The translations under genes were made by a program, and so were the position numbers. From an uncultured euryarchaeote (GTDB taxonomy: Archaea; Thermoplasmatota; Poseidoniia; Poseidoniales; Poseidoniaceae): DNA of 5,659 nucleotides. The notes below the pieces were generated by a model. That model saw only the letters and a program-made list of their open reading frames with translations, made no database searches and was not told the DNA's origin. Each line of letters starts with the position of its first letter. The stretch's first letter is position 1. The DNA lies in assembly GCA_937892665.1 (NCBI GenBank), contig CALBJF010000239.1, forward strand, positions 1 to 5,659, in the 5' to 3' direction. Of the stretch, positions 4,996 to 5,659 are shown piece by piece.

Positions 4996-5659
4996 TTACT
5001 TCTCATCAAGGGGTTTTGAAAGATGTCTTCTCGAAGACGCAGGAGGTTGTACCCAATCTTTGAAGGGTGGGATTCTTTCAACTTCGACCCAGCCTCTATC
5101 CGTAGTGAGATTACATTTTTTGCAACGAAGACCCTGATTTTTACCCATCGATTTCATAGACTTATTACAACGAATGCACAGAGGTCTTTTCTGTTCACTT
5201 ACGGACTTCTTAACTTTGAGTAATTCAAGATGAAGAACATTCTCTTCATCTCTTAATCCATTTCCGATTATCATATCTCCCTTTATGACCCACTGTGAGA
5301 GCAAAGCAATATGTCCACTTTGTCGGAAAGCAATCCAGGTTCCTTCTGTGGTTTCCAGCACAACATGACCTTTTTTCAAAATAGATTTGGAACGAACAAT
5401 CGCTTCGATTGGTCTTTCTAAGTGATCACCAGTTGCTTGATTTGTTTGGAATACAATCGAGCCTTTGGTGGGTTCTGTATCTTCCGCCTGTTCAAGAATA
5501 TCTAGGGCTTGTTGTGCCCCTTCCTCTGTCCATGATCGAATTCCAAAAAGTACGGGGGAGTTTCCTCTTGGTGCTAGGAGGCTGGTGCCAAGCTTCGGAT
5601 TTCTACATAGAAATGTATCCTTTAAATCCTCAACTTCCGTTAACGCTTCTTCATCCAAT
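4996..5659 (-). CDS. tiaS: tRNA(Ile2) 2-agmatinylcytidine synthetase, C-terminal part (truncated by window edge)
   Basis: The open frame runs off the right edge. The visible part is about 220 residues of a protein usually near 420. TiaS attaches agmatine to cytidine 34 of tRNA(Ile2), letting the CAU anticodon read AUA; this is an archaeal system. Counting from the window edge, PVLFGIRSWTEEGAQQA (35-51) and FQTNQATGDHL (70-80) are conserved TiaS blocks of the central domain. Residues about 84-150 fit the OB-fold RNA-binding domain. CIRC (161-164) and CKKC (179-182) form the C-terminal zinc ribbon with MKSMGKNQGLR between. The ending PPASSRRHLSKPL (205-217) is characteristic of the family. The catalytic kinase-like N-terminal domain is outside the window, so no start is assigned. 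The small membrane-protein gene follows 43 bp downstream with its own promoter. Confidence 0.93.
   Translation of the reverse strand, partial: LDEEALTEVEDLKDTFLCRNPKLGTSLLAPRGNSPVLFGIRSWTEEGAQQALDILEQAEDTEPTKGSIVFQTNQATGDHLERPIEAIVRSKSILKKGHVVLETTEGTWIAFRQSGHIALLSQWVIKGDMIIGNGLRDEENVLHLELLKVKKSVSEQKRPLCIRCNKSMKSMGKNQGLRCKKCNLTTDRGWVEVERIPPFKDWVQPPASSRRHLSKPLDEK

Noticed and set aside
5656..5658. TTG at the right edge as a start codon for TiaS
   Set aside because: The TiaS N-terminal catalytic domain is missing and the frame is still open at the edge, so this is an internal Leu codon of a truncated gene.

Overview
This window is archaeal chromosomal DNA. Four genes point to Archaea: a 20S proteasome alpha subunit (psmA) followed directly by an SBDS/SDO1 ribosome-maturation gene, a TiaS-type tRNA(Ile2) agmatidine synthetase, and a Dph6-type diphthine-ammonia ligase. 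Promoters, where visible, look archaeal (a TATA box about 25-30 nt upstream of the start codon, usually with no Shine-Dalgarno). Moderate GC, very short spacers and overlapping gene ends suggest a compact euryarchaeal genome. A planktonic Marine Group II/Poseidoniia-like or related Thermoplasmatota lineage is my best guess, but this is inference and nothing in the window proves it.

Layout from left to right. Positions 1-343 (minus) hold the first 114 residues of SBDS, cut by the window edge. Positions 393-1115 (minus) hold psmA, which is upstream of SBDS and probably cotranscribed with it. A 141-bp divergent control region (1116-1256) separates psmA from dph6 (1257-1913, plus). dph6 runs tail-to-tail into purB, adenylosuccinate lyase (1907-3256, minus), with a 7-bp overlap. 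Upstream of purB are a short spacer carrying an imperfect dyad (3265-3296), then a four-helix membrane protein of unknown function (3319-3747, minus) with its own TATA-like element. A T-rich terminator (3792-3801) separates that gene from a 72-residue C-terminally anchored membrane protein (3836-4054, minus). A 76-bp divergent region follows, then a 195-residue RecA-like protein whose P-loop lacks the lysine (4131-4718, plus). Its 3' end overlaps by 18 bp a small single-span membrane protein with an acidic tail (4701-4952, minus). The last gene is the C-terminal 220 or so residues of TiaS (4996-5659, minus), truncated by the right edge.

The recognisable genes are information-processing and housekeeping genes: protein degradation (PsmA), ribosome maturation (SBDS), elongation-factor-2 modification (Dph6), tRNA anticodon modification (TiaS) and purine synthesis (PurB). 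SBDS and Dph6 both act on the EF2/ribosome axis. The least explained parts are the degenerate RecA-like protein and three small membrane proteins. I found no mobile element, CRISPR array, tRNA or rRNA, and no gene-free stretch longer than about 140 bp.
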